Shown here piece after piece: positions 41,701 through 56,700 of a DNA stretch of 64,000 nucleotides; position 1 is the first letter of the stretch; every line of letters starts with the position of its first letter. The stretch covers positions 73,038,579 to 73,102,578 of the forward strand of contig OV277870.1 of the NCBI GenBank assembly GCA_922989275.2, in the 5' to 3' direction. Both the position numbers and the translations under genes were made by a program. Under the pieces are notes generated by a model. The model saw only the letters and a program-made list of their open reading frames with translations. It ran no database searches and was not told the origin of the DNA. Origin of the DNA: Gari tellinella. Lineage: Eukaryota; Mollusca; Bivalvia; Cardiida; Psammobiidae.

Positions 41701-44700
41701 TATATTTCAATTTAATCAAGGTTTCAAAGAATTCTGACACAGAATAAGCTGACCCGCGAACCACCTTAAGGGTGTTTACACTCTAGAGGCCACAAATTTT
41801 ATCCAATCTTTCTCAAACTTACTCAGATTGTATATTACCATAAGACTTCGGATGAGTTCAATTATGGTTGTAATCGGATCAATAGGTTGAGAGTTATCTA
41901 CCTTTGAATTGCTGAAAATGATATACTTAACAGTGTTTACGCTCTAGAGGTCACAATATTTATCCAAGCTCTCTCAAACTTGCTCAGATTGTATATGACC
42001 ATAAGAGTGCGAAAAAGGGTGATTATGGTTGAAATTGGACAAATAGATCAAGAGTTATCTACCTTTGAATTGCTGAAAATGCCATATTTTACAGCGTTTA
42101 CACTATTACAACTACAGTTTTCAATGGATTTTGATTATACTTGTACACAAAGTATATAGCTATACGTTCTTGAAGGAGTGCAACTATTGTTGAAATCTAA
42201 TCATTGTGGCAATAGTTACCTGCCCTTGATGTACTTTGAAATGCTAGAAAAAGGCTTCATTTCAGTATTGTTTAGGCTCTAGTTATCTGCCTTTGATGTA
42301 CTCTCTTATACTAGAGTAGGTCGACAAATTTGACTGGATTTAGAATAAAACGGGTGAAATTCAAAGGTAAAGCTATCAGGCTTCATTACAAATGGTGAGC
42401 GATATCAGGGCCTTCAGGCCCTCTTGTCATAAAACTGTGGCATCTCATTTTTGAAACGCAGGTGTTTACAAGTTTGTTTTTTCGGTGTTTGGCTAAAGTC
42501 TGTGTGTGCCGTGCTGCATTAAATAAACTTTCAAAAAACCTGACTAGGTCAACTCGCCGTCAGTGTTAAATACTGGAAGTGGAAAGCGTGCTACGTTGTG
42601 CACAGTACAAATTAGCGAGAGTGTGGCTCTTTATGGTCTTTATCGATAACTCAATTGTGAAATGTGCGTATATTTTATGACACGTATAGTACCTCATTTA
42701 AACATCACTTAAACCGGCTCTAAAGTATGTAAAGTTTCTATTTTTGTTAAGTTAAGTAAATTAAATGAAAACAAGATTTGTTTGCAAAACGCTATGCCCC
42801 CTTATGTGACAGGTCTCTTAAAAACCGTGACCTTTGTCTGACATTACCCAACTTGTACTCAAGCTCAAAAGCCTTCTCAGTTAAGTACACATGCAGGTAC
42901 ATGTAATCAACAAATTACAGAATAAAAATAATAGATCTATCTTAAAATATTCTCATCATTCATGAAAGAATTAAATGCAATTCAACTGCCTTTTAAAGAT
43001 GGAATTTGACACTGGCTACATTTCAAATTCTTTACCCCTGTGAATCAAGCAGTAGATCCATCTTGGTGCAAAATGTACCTTAAATTGAATTCTGCTTAAT
43101 CATTTGATGTATACCCCTCTGTAACCAGGACTAAACAATACTTATTGATGGAACAAAAATAGCTGACAACTTACAGCACAGTGAAACAATTAAAAGCAGA
43201 AAACATATTTAAATGCTCTCTGCTTTACTTTCATCTTTCTTTAAGTGACCACCTGCCTTATACAATAAATGATTACTGTAGCCTCAGTTGTGGCTACAGA
43301 GTGGTTTACTGAATTGCAAAACCTCATCCTTGACAACTCTCAAGACCTTCACTCTTTGATTTATATTGGTTGTTTATTGTGAAAACTTACACATATTTTT
43401 TAACTACATGTATTTCAACAGGGGAAATGGTAACATGGTATGGATGGATCCCATGGATGAGTCAGATTGTATGGCACCACAGCACTAAATGGGTCATTTA
43501 GCAGTAAGCACCGATGGATGATGAGGGATGAAGAGATGAAGATGATTTCAGGACAGCTGATTTCATCTAATCTCATTGATTGTGATGAAGGGCATGGTAA
43601 CATCACACTAACATGGTACCAGACCTTTCAAGGGGAATTCAACAGCCATACAATAAGGTAAATTATTGCTTCTTTCTTTAAAAAACTACATAAATTTAGA
43701 AAAAGTTAAAACTTATACACCAGTCAGCTGAGGTTAGCCTTTGTTAGCTGCTAGCTCAGGGTGATTTGCAATCCTTGAATGTCCGGCGTCCATCATCCAT
43801 CGTGTGTCGTCCGTCATCCGTCGTCAACTATTTTAGTGTTTACACTCGAGAGGCCACAATATTTATCCAATCTTTCTCAAACTTGCTCAGATGGTATATT
43901 GCCATAAGAGTTCGGATGAGTTTGGTTATGGTTGGAATCGGACTAATAGATCATGAGTTATCTACCTTTGAACTGCTGAAAATGCCATATTTAACAGTGT
44001 TTACACTCTAGAGGCCACAGTTTTTATCAAATCTATCGTAAACTTGCCCAGATTGTATATGACCATAAGAGTTCGGATGAGTTCGATTTTTGTTGAAATC
44101 AGACAAATGGACCAAGAGTTAACGACCTTTGAATTGCTGAAAATGCAATATTTAACAGTGTTTACACTCTAGAGGCCACAGTATTTATCCAATCTTTCTA
44201 AAACTTGCCCATATTGTATATGACCATAAGAGTCCAGATGAGTGCGATTTTGGTTGAAATCCGATGAATAGATCAAGAGTTATCTACCTTTGAATTGCTG
44301 AAAATGCCATATTTAACAGTGTTTACATTCTAGAGTTCAAAATTTTTATCCAATCTATCTCAAATTTTCTCAGATTGTAGATGACTATAAGAGTTCAGAT
44401 GAGTTTGATTATGTTGGAAATCAGACGTATAGGACGAGAGTTATCTACCTTTGAATTGCTGAAAATGCCATATTTAACGATGTTTACACTCTTGATGCCA
44501 CAAATTTTATCCAATCTTTCTCAAACGTACTCAGATTGTATATTACCATAAGACTTCAGATGAGTTCAATTATTGTTGTAATCGGATCAATAGGTCAATA
44601 GTTATCTACCTTTGAATTGCTGAAAATGATATATTTGTGTTTATGCTCTAGAGGCCACAATATTTATCCAAGCTCTCTCAAACTTGCCCAGATTGTATAT

Positions 44701-47700
44701 GACCATAGAAGTTCGAAAAAGGGTGATTATGGTTGGAATCAGACAAATAGATCAAGAGATATGTACCTTTGAATTGCTGACAATGCCATATTTTACAGCG
44801 TTTAAACTCTTGCAACTAGAGTTTTCAATGGATTTTGATTATACTTGTACACAAAGGATGTAGCTATACGTTCTCGAAGGAGTGCAATTATTGTTGAAAT
44901 GTAATCATTGTGGCAATAGTTACCTGCCCTTGATATACTTTGAAATGCTAGAAAAAGGCTTCATTTCAGTATTGTTTAGGCTCTAGTTATATGCCTTTGA
45001 TGTACTCTACTATACTACAGTAGGTCGACAAACTTGATTGGATTTAGAATAAAACGGGTGAAATTCAAAGGTAAAGCTATCAGGCTTCATTACAAATGGT
45101 GAGCGATATCAGGGCCTTCAGGCCCTCTTGTTGAAATTGCAACATGGTGAAAAAACATGCTACTCATCTGGAACAGTTTTGATACAGATAAGGCACCACT
45201 TATGCGGGGCCTGATCTCGATCTACTCTGTTTGACACTCAGATTCTTATTCTGTTAGGTAAAATAGATTTTTAATTTATCATACAATACTGAGCATGTAG
45301 CTATTTTGTGTAGACTATGTGTAATAGATAATACATGTTAAGGGCTGTACCTTCAAGTACTTGAACCAGATACAAACTACCTTGGCAAACAGTGTAGACC
45401 CACATGCAAAATATGAAGTATCTATCAAATGTAGTTGCAAAGTCGTGGCCTGTGTCAAGTTCATCCTATTTGACCTTTAGTTGACATCTACATGGCCTTG
45501 ACATTTGTCTGTTTAACCAAAGTTGTACTGTTCTCAAGAGATTCTTAAGTGCACATGCCAAAATGAAGTCTCTATCACACGTAGTCACAAAGTTAAGGAC
45601 TTATGGCCAATGTTACATTTTGCGTATTTGGCCTTTAAAAGCTGAGTCTCCTTAAAATGCAAAATAGTTTCGTATGTTATGTTATAATGTAGAGAGCCTA
45701 CAAAGTACAGTATATAGTAAATAATTGAAAGAAAACATTTAAAAGACAAGTTAAAGGCAATGACTATGTGTTTGGGTCTTTAGATTGAAAAATAATAAGA
45801 CAGTAATGTGTACAGTCCTGACACTAACAGTATAATTATTTTCATTTCAGTCCATGAAATCCGATATATAATTACGAGTCAGGGCTCCACATAAGTTGGA
45901 GTAATGAGACCAAATGCAGCTTTTCTTCACGTCAGCACCAACGCCTATGGTGTTACCATTCATTAGAATTGTCTCGAAAACAGGATTCTAATAAGTCGTC
46001 ACACCACTGGGTTTAATGTAGACATAAAGAATTTTACTTTTCAGTTATCTGAAACCCTGTATGAGTAGAACTACGTCAACATTAATTTATAATCATTCTA
46101 TTTTAGAACTTTAACTCCATTGATTGAATACATATACCAGACATGCTGAAAAATTCATGGGAAAGTACAAATAAGCCACAACCATGCCTTATTGATCACA
46201 TGTTTCCATAACGCCAAATAAAACTTAACATTGCCTCCAAAATTCAGCTTACGCTTTATAAAGAATAGTTGAAGAATCTTCAACATAATCTCCTGCTTTT
46301 GCACAAGTAACTTTGCTAAAGCAGGAACTTGTGAGAGACCACTAGTGTCATTTTGTGGAATAAAATCTGCTATTTGGTCAATATGTTAAGTGGTACAAAA
46401 ATTATAAAAGAAAAAAACAACACAAAAGTCCTGAGATGTTTCAGGCCTGTAGAAAGCCTTATGCATATGATAACAATCAATTATGTTTGTACTATCTATT
46501 GCAGAATCATCATAGCCTGTGTGGTGTTTCAGAACCAGTGCAATTTTTGGAATGTTTCCCTGCCTGAAGTGGTAAACAATGTAGGACAAGCAGTAAACAT
46601 GACATCCAGCAGTTTCCTATCCAAGATGGACTTTCATAAACAGAGTCAGAGACTATGATGCAAATTAAAACTGACTTTTTTCAAGGGCGAACAACATAAT
46701 TATGTGCTGAATTTGAGTAATAAATATATGAACTGATTAGAGCGATGGATATGTTCAATTGGATGGAAATTCCATGTCAGCACCAAATCCTATGGTGTGG
46801 TTAAACTTATCTTTAGAATTGTCTCTTTGAACCAATTCTAATGAACAGTCGCACCATATGGTTTAATGCAGACATAAAGATTTAAGTTCTTGAAGTACTT
46901 CCCTTATGCGGAGCCCTGAATCCATGTTATTTATTTGAAAGAAAATTATGCTGTGATTTTTAACTAATGATTTTAATATAGTTTCTCAAAAAGCTGTTAA
47001 ATTGAAACGTAAGGTTTACAACTTTATAGTGTTCACTGTTGTTGGTATTTTTAACTGCTGTGTATTATCAGAACTGATGAAATAGGAAAAAAAGCAAATT
47101 AAATATAAATTACATATTTTTCCTGTTGTGTTTATAGATAATTCATAATATCTTGATACAGTATAAGTGCAAGTAAATAAAATCAGAATTGAAAGCCCGA
47201 GATAACCTTAATTTTAACAAGATCATGTTTTATACGCCCACCTCTAAAGGTGGTTGTATATTGGCGCGACCCTGTCTGTTCGTTTGTTCGTCCGTCAACA
47301 TTTTGTTTGTCCGGAGATTTCTGGGTAAAATTTTGGAGGGATATTAATGAAACTTCACATAAATGTTATATGCATCAAGATCTAAAGCTGAGTCGAATTT
47401 TAGGTTCATTTGAATTTTTGTTACAGAATTATCTGCCCTTGATGTACTCAAATATGCTATAAAAAGCTTGTCCGGAGGTTTCTGGGGAAACTATTGGAGG
47501 GATATTAATGAAACTTCACACATGTGTTATGTGCATCAATATCAAAAGCTGAGTCAAGTTTGAGGTTCATTCAACTTTTCTTTACAGAGTAAGTTGTCCT
47601 TGATGTACTCAAATATGCTATAAAGAGCTTGTCCAGAGTTTTCTTGGAAAACTATTTCAAGGATATTAATGAAGAGAGATTTTATGCATCAAGATCTGAA

Positions 47701-50700
47701 GCTGAGTAAAGTTTGAGATTTATTTGATATTTTATTACAGAGTTGTCTGTCCATGGTGTACTCAAATATGTTATAAAAGGCTTATTTGACAGTGTTAACA
47801 CACTTAGCAACTACAGTTTTGCATGGATTTTGATTATGTTTGCCCATAGTATAATTATAGAAGTATAAGTTCATGAAAGGGTTAATTATTATTGAAATCG
47901 GATCATTGTGCCAAGAGTTATCTGCCCTTGGTGTATTCAGATATGCTAGAAAATGCTCTATTTCAGTATTGTTTATGCTCTCAGAGCTCTAAGTGTGTAC
48001 AAATTAAAATGAAATTTGATAAAACTATATATTTCTTTGCCAGTGGGAGTATAATGTACCGTTTGCGGTGCTCTCGTTCTTTTTGTATGCGACATTTCAC
48101 TCTCTGATGCTTATTTTGAATCTCGATGCCAACAATAGTTTCATTTACAGTAAAGCACATCTATTACAACCACTACATGAGGTCCAATTGTTGGTTTACA
48201 GTACAACTTGTCAAGTGGCTGCATTATGCAAGATTATTTAGATAAAAGTAAAGCAGAAAGCTCCTTATGTGCTTTCTGATTACTTTCGCATTGCTTTACC
48301 CCTTTCCTCCATAGCCAAAAGTGCAAATCTCCTATATCCAACAGTGAGTGAACTACATTATGTCAAAACACTGACTGCTTAAAGTAAGATGAAAGTAACT
48401 TTTTGCAGGGAGCTCCTGCCAGAGCTTTTTGCTGAACTTTTATCTTGCTTTGAACTACCTCATGTGCACCACTGACTACTCATTACAATAAATTAAATTA
48501 CTTATACTGCAACATAATGCAAGTTTTGCCCACACAGCATAAATCTATTTCGATTTCATTTTTATGCCCCGCACGACTTAGTCGGGGGCAAATCGTTTTT
48601 GATCTGTCTGTTTGTCTGTACACAACTTTTACCTTGGTCGTAACTTTTGAACAACAGTGAATAGAGACTTTATATCTGGCGTGTGTACTGACCTCAAGAA
48701 GCTCTTGAGGTCAGTACAACTTGGGTCATGTCTGGCAAAGGTCAAGGTCATTTAGAGGTAAAATCGGGTGAAATGGGAGATAACCCATCCTATATTATTT
48801 CAAGTGAATAGGAAGGAAGATAACTCATCATAGCTGGCCATAACTCTTTGATCATGTGATCATTTCTTAATTTAGAAATAAGTCCTCAATATGCCATTTG
48901 ACTATAAAATAAAATGAAGTTGAAAATTGATTTTCAGTTCTGATTTTTTTTCTACCATCAATATTTTTCGGCTCTAAATGACCATTGGTGTCGATGGGCC
49001 ATAAAACACTAATCAATCGATCAAAATCAATATAACATATGATCTTGTTCAGTATCAAACGGCAAGCTCATTCCAAACAAAAGAGGCCACACTGAGACTT
49101 GTCATTCCTGAGTTATCACCCTTGTTATATTTACATAAATTTTGTAAAATTTAAATATCTTAAACTTCAAACCTTGCATTCTTGTTAAATATCATATGAT
49201 AACTAGTTGCAACAAGACAGGTTACTGTTTATTTGAAACTTCCAATACTTGTTAAGTATCAAATGGGCAACTAATTACAACAAGGCCGGCAAAGATAGTG
49301 TACTTGTTTATACTTACTGATTGCTTTAAGTGCACTTAATAGGTGTAAAATCTTCAATACGTTCAATTAAACTAGATCATTTCACTAATCGCGGATCTCT
49401 CAGTGCTTTCAGCACTTTGATTTATCTAAGGGGTGCCTGGTCTAAATTTTCATTTTCGTTTTGTTTTATATTGAAATTCCTATCAGAAAACAGTGTAGAA
49501 TCTGATCAGATGCCGCATAATGCGGCGTCTGATCAGAGTCTACACTGTTTGCACATGTTCCATATATGTGATCGAGGGTACAAATGGATGAAATTCCGTA
49601 TCTGACAAGAAAAATGGATGTTTTAGTCATTCCGCAAAAAACGTTTGAAACTGGCGACATAAACTTTTGCTGACACCAATTTTCATATTGGCTGGAAAAT
49701 AATTTTAATCTATAGCGCTCCCTCTCTACAAGGACCCTCCCAACAACGACGCCCTCTTTTACAACGACCAATGCCGCTGTTCCGTAAACAGGACAATTAT
49801 GTCCAGCCTGTTTACGAATGCAAAGTCGTCTGCGTAAAATTGTCGCCTGCTACCTTTCTCAAAGTTACACAATGGACATTTTGACAGTTAAAACTTAATG
49901 AGGAGTGCCAAACAGCATGAATTCAGATCACGCGTCGTCTGATCGTGGTTCAAGCTGTTTGCAAATGTAAGTTAATTTCCCTCTCTATAACGACTCCCTC
50001 CGAACAACACATATAATCTCTGTCTCCCATTGGGTGTCATTGTAGAGAGGGAGCACTGTTTTTTTATACCATTTTCAACTTACTAACGAATTTGATGGTA
50101 TTTGGTATCCTTCAAACTCTACACCAATTTTACAAAAGTGCGGAAGCAACAATGGTATTGCTGTTAAGTAACGTAAGGTCTCTTGAATCACCGCATCTAT
50201 GAACACACATTCACGTCTGTCTGAAAACGTCGGAAGTCTCTCCTTACCCACCACTCTATCTAGTTCAGCTTGAATCTTGGCTTGGTACTCGGGGTAGTTT
50301 AACAAACACACCAATAATGATGAAAGAGTGGATAAAGACGTCATAATACCTGAAATGAGAGTGTGCAATTTTGTTTAGCTGTATCAGAGATGACAGTTAC
50401 AATAACGAATATAATATGAGCCGTGCCATGACAAAACCTGCCTTATTGCATTGCAACATTGTACAGACCAATCACCGTTGTCATACCAAGCTCTGTACCG
50501 TATATAAAACAGTTGCATAAAATGCTTTAGATGGATGTGGGTGTCAAAGAGTGTAGATCAAGACCAACCGCCACGTAAAGACACGGCGACTGGCCTTGAT
50601 ATTTGAAAACATATTCAAAACATATAGAACTCCAGCACGATTTGGTTTTGAAATCAACGTTTTTAGACACATAGATATCAGCACGATTTAGTACTGAATT

Positions 50701-53700
50701 CTATGTTTTAGGGCATATAGAATTTCAGCGCGATGCTATCAAACGTTTTAAGACATATATAACCTCAGTACGATTTATTATTAAACCCAATGTATTAAGA
50801 CATAAGGTATTTCAGTGCGATTTGTAATTGAAAAAGAACGTTTTAAGAAATACAGAACTTCAGTGCGATTTATTACCAATATCCCCAATTTTAGACATAT
50901 AGTACTACAGTGCGATTTCTTATTTAAAAATCCCCGTTTAAAGGCACATAGAACTTCAGTGCGACTTGTTATTAAAATCAAAGGTTTAAGACATATAGAA
51001 CTTCAGTGTGATTTGTTACTAAAATTAAACGTTATAAGACATATACTCAGCCCAAATAAGAAAGTACCCACTTTTGTATTCTAAATTATCAGCGTACCAT
51101 ACATAAACTGTATTATATTTCTGCTTTAAAGAAAGTGGAAGACGAAAAAATATCAGTATGGCTAAATAACTGGCACGTTGTAGTGAAAATTAAAAGTCTA
51201 AAATTCTTTTGTCTGAAAACAGCATTTTTGCTTAGAAATGTTTCCAGAGAAGAGAAATAATGGTGCTTATATTCAGTAGCTAGAACCTTTTCTTAAAGAA
51301 AATAAAATCATATTAGAATTTCATTCATCACAATATTCACGGCTTTATCAAGACTAGAAGGTATAATATAAAATTACCTCCCTTTGATTTAAAATAAGAA
51401 TGAACTTTAATTGTTTCTTTTTCATTACATGTGTCGTTTAATCTGAACGTTTTTACTAGACTACATTGGTGAACGTATGAGCCTGTATATGAGTTGATAA
51501 GGATTTTTTAAAAGATATGGAGCTTTAAAATTAACTTAATAAAAAGTCAATGTAAAAAGTTGGTACTTTCTGTTTTGGCTGATAGTGCTATGAGTATATT
51601 ACACTTCAACACGATTTGTTATTGAAATCAACACTTTTAGAAATATTGATCGTTAGCACTATTTGGTTTTCAAAAGCAACATTTTTAAACTTAATTAACT
51701 TAAGTGCGATTTGTGAATGGTATAAAGAATTCTACTACCGGCCCCAACGGTTTCCAAAAGTATTGCAATGATTCTTTCGTCCGTAAAGAAAACTTCCCGG
51801 CCTTTCTTTTGAGCCTCTAGTTGTTCGCCGATGAAGAAATCCACAAAGCTCCTGACTGTACCTGGCTTATATGTAGCCTAGAATGAAGAACAGTTGATAT
51901 TACAGTATTGGTCTCCTGGGCTGCCATTTCTCCGATGTTTTCTTAAATCTTCGGATTATTTTTCAAGAACATTGTAGCTTAAAGCAGGCTGAATGTAAAG
52001 CAGAATGCGCCATAAGGCGCATTCTGCTTTACTTCCAGCCTGCGTTAAGTAGTCACGTGTCAACAAAACTAGAAACAGGCGATGGGGTAAAGGTACGATT
52101 CGTAAATTCGCACTTGAAAAATGAAAATTTGAAATCTTCGGATTTTTCATGTCAACTTATGACAGCCCTGGGTCTCTAGAGAATATCCGTGAGCAGTTTC
52201 AATGAGTAGTGTTTGGTACAAATACAGTAACGCCTCTCTGTTAGGACCCATACAATATGTAGAGTACAGTCGAACTTTGATATCTCGAACTCGCTTAACT
52301 CGAACTATCCGATATGTCGACACATGAACTGCATTATTTCATGCTCGGTTATGTCGAACATACCCATATTTGAAAGTTAAAACGTGACTAAGCCACGCTT
52401 TAACTTTGAAATACGGGTATGTTCGACTTAACCGAGTTCAAGATATCAAAGTTCGACTGTATTAGGTGCTGAAGTCAAGTCTTTTATATGATCCATTAAC
52501 CTTCGTTTAAGTGGTCGTTATAGAGATGATTTACTGTTTTACAAATTTATGTTCATCGTGAGAAGGTTGATGAATTAAGTAAACTGCCCGACTTGAGATA
52601 GCCATCACAGCAACAGGATAAACTTTAGAGATACTCAGATTGAAATAAACCGTCAAGATATAGGAAATTACTGTCTTTTCATGTTTTATACTTCGTTTGA
52701 AGGGGGAAAACGTTTTCCCACAATGTATCGGCCGATTTGTTTCACCTGATACAGTGGAGAATGTGTTATTCTTTCCCAATAAACGCGTTTACGCTAAAAC
52801 TGTTATTTGCACTGCAAGCAGTTTGGAGCCAGATCAGACACCGGGTAACCCGGCGTCTGATCAGGCTCCAAACTGTTTGCCACCAAGATAAACATGAATT
52901 ATCAGAATTGTCCAAAAGTTGTACTTTTCTACGTTTTAGTGCTTTGCGTTTGCGTACGTTTGCGTTTAAACGGGAAAGAATAACAGATTCTCCATTGTAG
53001 GGCAAAGATAAACTATTCTACTTTTGATTTTAGGGGGGCTAGATGTAGTTCCGTATTATATCGTTATTGTCCGATACCTACAACATGGATAGACACAATT
53101 TATGCGTGCATCCATATCCACATGAGAAGCTATGTATAGTGCTCCCTCTCTGCAAAAACATCCAACGGGAGACAAATATTGCGTGTGTTGTTCGGAAGGA
53201 GTTGATATAGGGAGAGAAAATTAAGACTTTGTTTACATTTGCAAACAGCTTGAATCCAGATCTGACGCCGCGTTATGCGGCATCTGATCTGGATTCAAGC
53301 TGTTTGTCATTCTTCATTATATTCCTTCTGTCAACTTGTCCACTAGTATGTAATGTTTAGAAGAACAGATGACGACACAGTCGTGAATAGATTGGACGTA
53401 AATGTCTTGTTTGTGGGAAGAGCGGCAAGCGTCGTTGTAAGGAGGGAATCGTTGTTGGGAGGGCAGTTGTAGGGAGGGAGCACTGTAGCACAATGCAAAT
53501 AACAATTGTACTCGGGTAAGGCATTGAACGTGATGAGCTCTTCACCGTCAACTGCAATGTCTCTGACAATACAAACAAAATGAAGAAGACAAGTTTATGA
53601 GCAGAGGATAATATGGTAGTACAGGAGTTTAACCATCTCACTCTTAATGACGGTTAAAGCCGCATTGTGCTTTTGAGAAACCTGCATAAAACGGTTGTTT

Positions 53701-56700
53701 GGGGTCCCATTTGAACTACGTGGGACGTGATTCTTTCACAAAAACCGGCTTTATCTAAGAAAATCGCTTTTTAAATTTTATTTATAATATTTTTGTGCTG
53801 CACAAATTAAAAAGCTTCCCTTGTGAATGGAAAGAAGGACAACTCTGTAAATACAGGGCTCCAGATAACGGAAGTATTTCGAAAACTAAAATCTTTATTT
53901 CTGCTTTTAAACCCAATGGTGTCATACTCATTAAAAGTGTGTCGAAGAGACGGTTTAATCAGTAGTAACACCATAGCATTCGGTGCTGAAATGAGTGAGA
54001 AAATGTTAGATTAGTTCAGATTACTCCCGCTTACATGTGTATTTGGAGCATCTGGTTAACCCTTATTCTGTTGCACAGACGTCTGCTTTGACATTGTCGT
54101 CTGCAAAATTCGTTCAGTTTAGATTTATGCATTGTTTTAATTAAACAAACCTTAAGACGAGTGTCAAACAGTTTGGATCCAGATGAGATGCCGCGTTACG
54201 CGGCGTCTTTCTAGATTCAAACAGTTTGTAAACTCCGTAAAGTTACGACCAGTAGGCACAGGGTTAAACTATGAGATCCAGTCAAAATGTGTAAATAGTA
54301 TTCACTGGGGGTGAGCGATTAAAAAAATCCGTAGAATCTTTACCTTGGGCTTGCTGAAGATGACTGTTTCAGCCTTGTCCGCTCTCTAACTCAAACACTT
54401 CTTTTTGGATCTTCACCAAACTTGCTACAAATGTTTATTAGTATAGAATCTAGGTCAGGTTTAATAACTAGCAAAATCGCATGAGGCATGTCTGAGTTAT
54501 TGCACTTGAATAATTAAAAAATGACTGTTTCAGCATTTTCTTCTCTCTAACACAAACACTTTTTATTGGATCTTCACCAAACTTGCTGACAATGTGTATT
54601 GGTATTAAATCTAGGTCGAGAAAAATTCGAATACAGTTGACTGAAAATCCTTCAAGAGGTAAATAAGGTATGGAGTAGTCATTTATTACTTTACTGATTA
54701 CAAACACGGCCAAGATGAAGCGCATGCAACCATTGACCAAATATTTGGCTAAAATAGAATAAAAACTGTTCCTGTTACAGAGTTGACAATGCTAAAATAA
54801 GGGTGAAATAGCAAACTTTTAATAATTGAAGAACCATAACTCCAACATGCCTTCGGCGATTTGGGTATTCATAGAACTGGATCAAATTTTTATCCAATAT
54901 TATTTTCAGCAAATTTAGTGAAGATCCAATTAAAACTGTTTGAGTCAGAAAGCTGACAAGCCTGAAGTATGCACTTTATAATAATTCATGGGCAATAACT
55001 CCAACATGCCTTGTGAGAGTTTAGTAGTTAACATGATTGACCTAGATTTTATTTTAATAAACATTTTCAACAAGTTTGGTGAATATCCGATAAAACTGTA
55101 TGTGTAAGAGAGCAAAAAATGCTGAAACATTTATTTTTGATACTCAAAGGGCAAAAACTCAGACATACCTTTTGCGATTTTAGTAGTATTCAAACCAAAC
55201 CTTGATTTTATATAAATAACCATTTTCAGCAAGTTTGGTGAAAATCAATAAAAAAGTATTTGTGTTAGAGAGCAAAAATGTTGTTCAAAACAGTAATATT
55301 TTAATACTGAAATGGCAAAAACTCAGACATGTCACATGCAATTTTAGTAGTAATCTAAAAAGGCTGAAAACAGTCATTTTTAATACATAAAGGGAAAAAA
55401 CTAAAATATGCCACATCCGAATTTAGTAATAATCCAACTAGACCTAAATTTTATATAAATAAACATTTTCAGCAAGTTTTGTGAATGTCCTATAAAGACT
55501 GTGTGTGTTAGAGTGCAAAAATGACTGAAACAGTCATTTTTATTCATAAACAGGCAATAACTCAGATATACCTTATGCGATTCTAGTAATAATCACACTA
55601 AACCTTGATTTTATATCAATGAACATTTCAGCAAGTTTGGTGAAGATCCGATAAATACTGGTTGTGTTGGAGTGCAAAAAATGTGCTGAAACTGTCATTT
55701 TTTTATTCTTAGAAGGCAATAACTCCGACATACCTTATGCGATTATAGTAGGAATCAAACTAAACCTTGATTTTATATTAATAAATAGTTTACGCAAGTT
55801 TGGTGAAGATCTAATAAAAGTCTTTGTGTAGGAGAGCAAAAAATCCTGAAACAGTCATTTTTTAATACATAAAGGGCAAACAACCAGGGCAAATTCTTAT
55901 GCGATTTTAGTAGTAATCAAAATGGACATAGATATTATATTAATAAACATTTGTTGCAAGTTTGTGAAGATCCGATAAAAACCCTTTATATTAGAGAGCA
56001 AACAATGCTGAAACAGTCAATTTTTAATAATTAAAGGGCAATTACTCCGACATGCCTTATGCGATTTTAGTAGTAATCAAACGAAACCTTGATTTTATAT
56101 AAATAACAATTTTAAGCAAGTTTGATGAAGATTCAATTAAAGAATTTTGTGTTAGAGATCAAAAAGTGCTGAAACAGTCATTTTTTAATACTGAAAGGGC
56201 AAAAACTCAGACAAGCCTCGTGCGATTTTAGTAGTATTTTAGATTTTAGGGGGGGGGGGGGGGGCGAACAGGCGTTTACTGTAGGACCACACGATGGGCC
56301 TTAAAATGCGCATATATACTTATTCTCGCTGCTTTCGTTTTACCACCGTTGTGACGAAATGTGACTCATTTTATAGCAATATCGTAGATACGCTCGCCCA
56401 TTGTAAAGTTGATCCCAGCTGTATCACGTGACACTAATCCGTGTGGTAATGTTTATGTCAGACGTTCTACTTTCGGTTTGTTATGGTTTTAAACTGCCAC
56501 TTTTGGTGATTTAGGTCTGTCTTCAACATTTCATAGATAAGAATGTTCAAACATTATTATTAACCGTTATTGTATTTCGGACATTAGAAAAGGTCTGAAA
56601 ACACAATGGGACCTTTACCAAAATGACTGCAAACTAATATAAGCTGGAATGTTCAAGCTAGAAACAGTTTTGACTTTAGCAAACAATGTTCAACTCGGAA

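Larger units (their letters stand above)
40158..42426 (+). mobile_element. Helentron/'pearl'-like element, copy 2
   Basis: The 5' end is a palindrome AGCTCACCTGAGCTAGCTCA then GGGTGAGCT, followed by ~160-bp units starting CAGTGTTTACACTCTAGAGG at 40228, 40399, 40558, 41771 and 41931. The 3' hairpin is at 42407-42422. Interrupted by 40719-41765. Confidence 0.8.

Noticed and set aside
46353..46658. 101-codon + strand frame
   Set aside because: No domain, no splice context, inside the P450 intron.
50781..51084. Repeating frames on both strands
   Set aside because: A ~48-bp minisatellite keeps the frame open; no protein family.
53823..54014. 63-codon frame also present at 63618-63809
   Set aside because: It begins with GTG, not ATG, is broken in the copy at 22255, and lies in a composite transposon; its conservation is that of the repeat.
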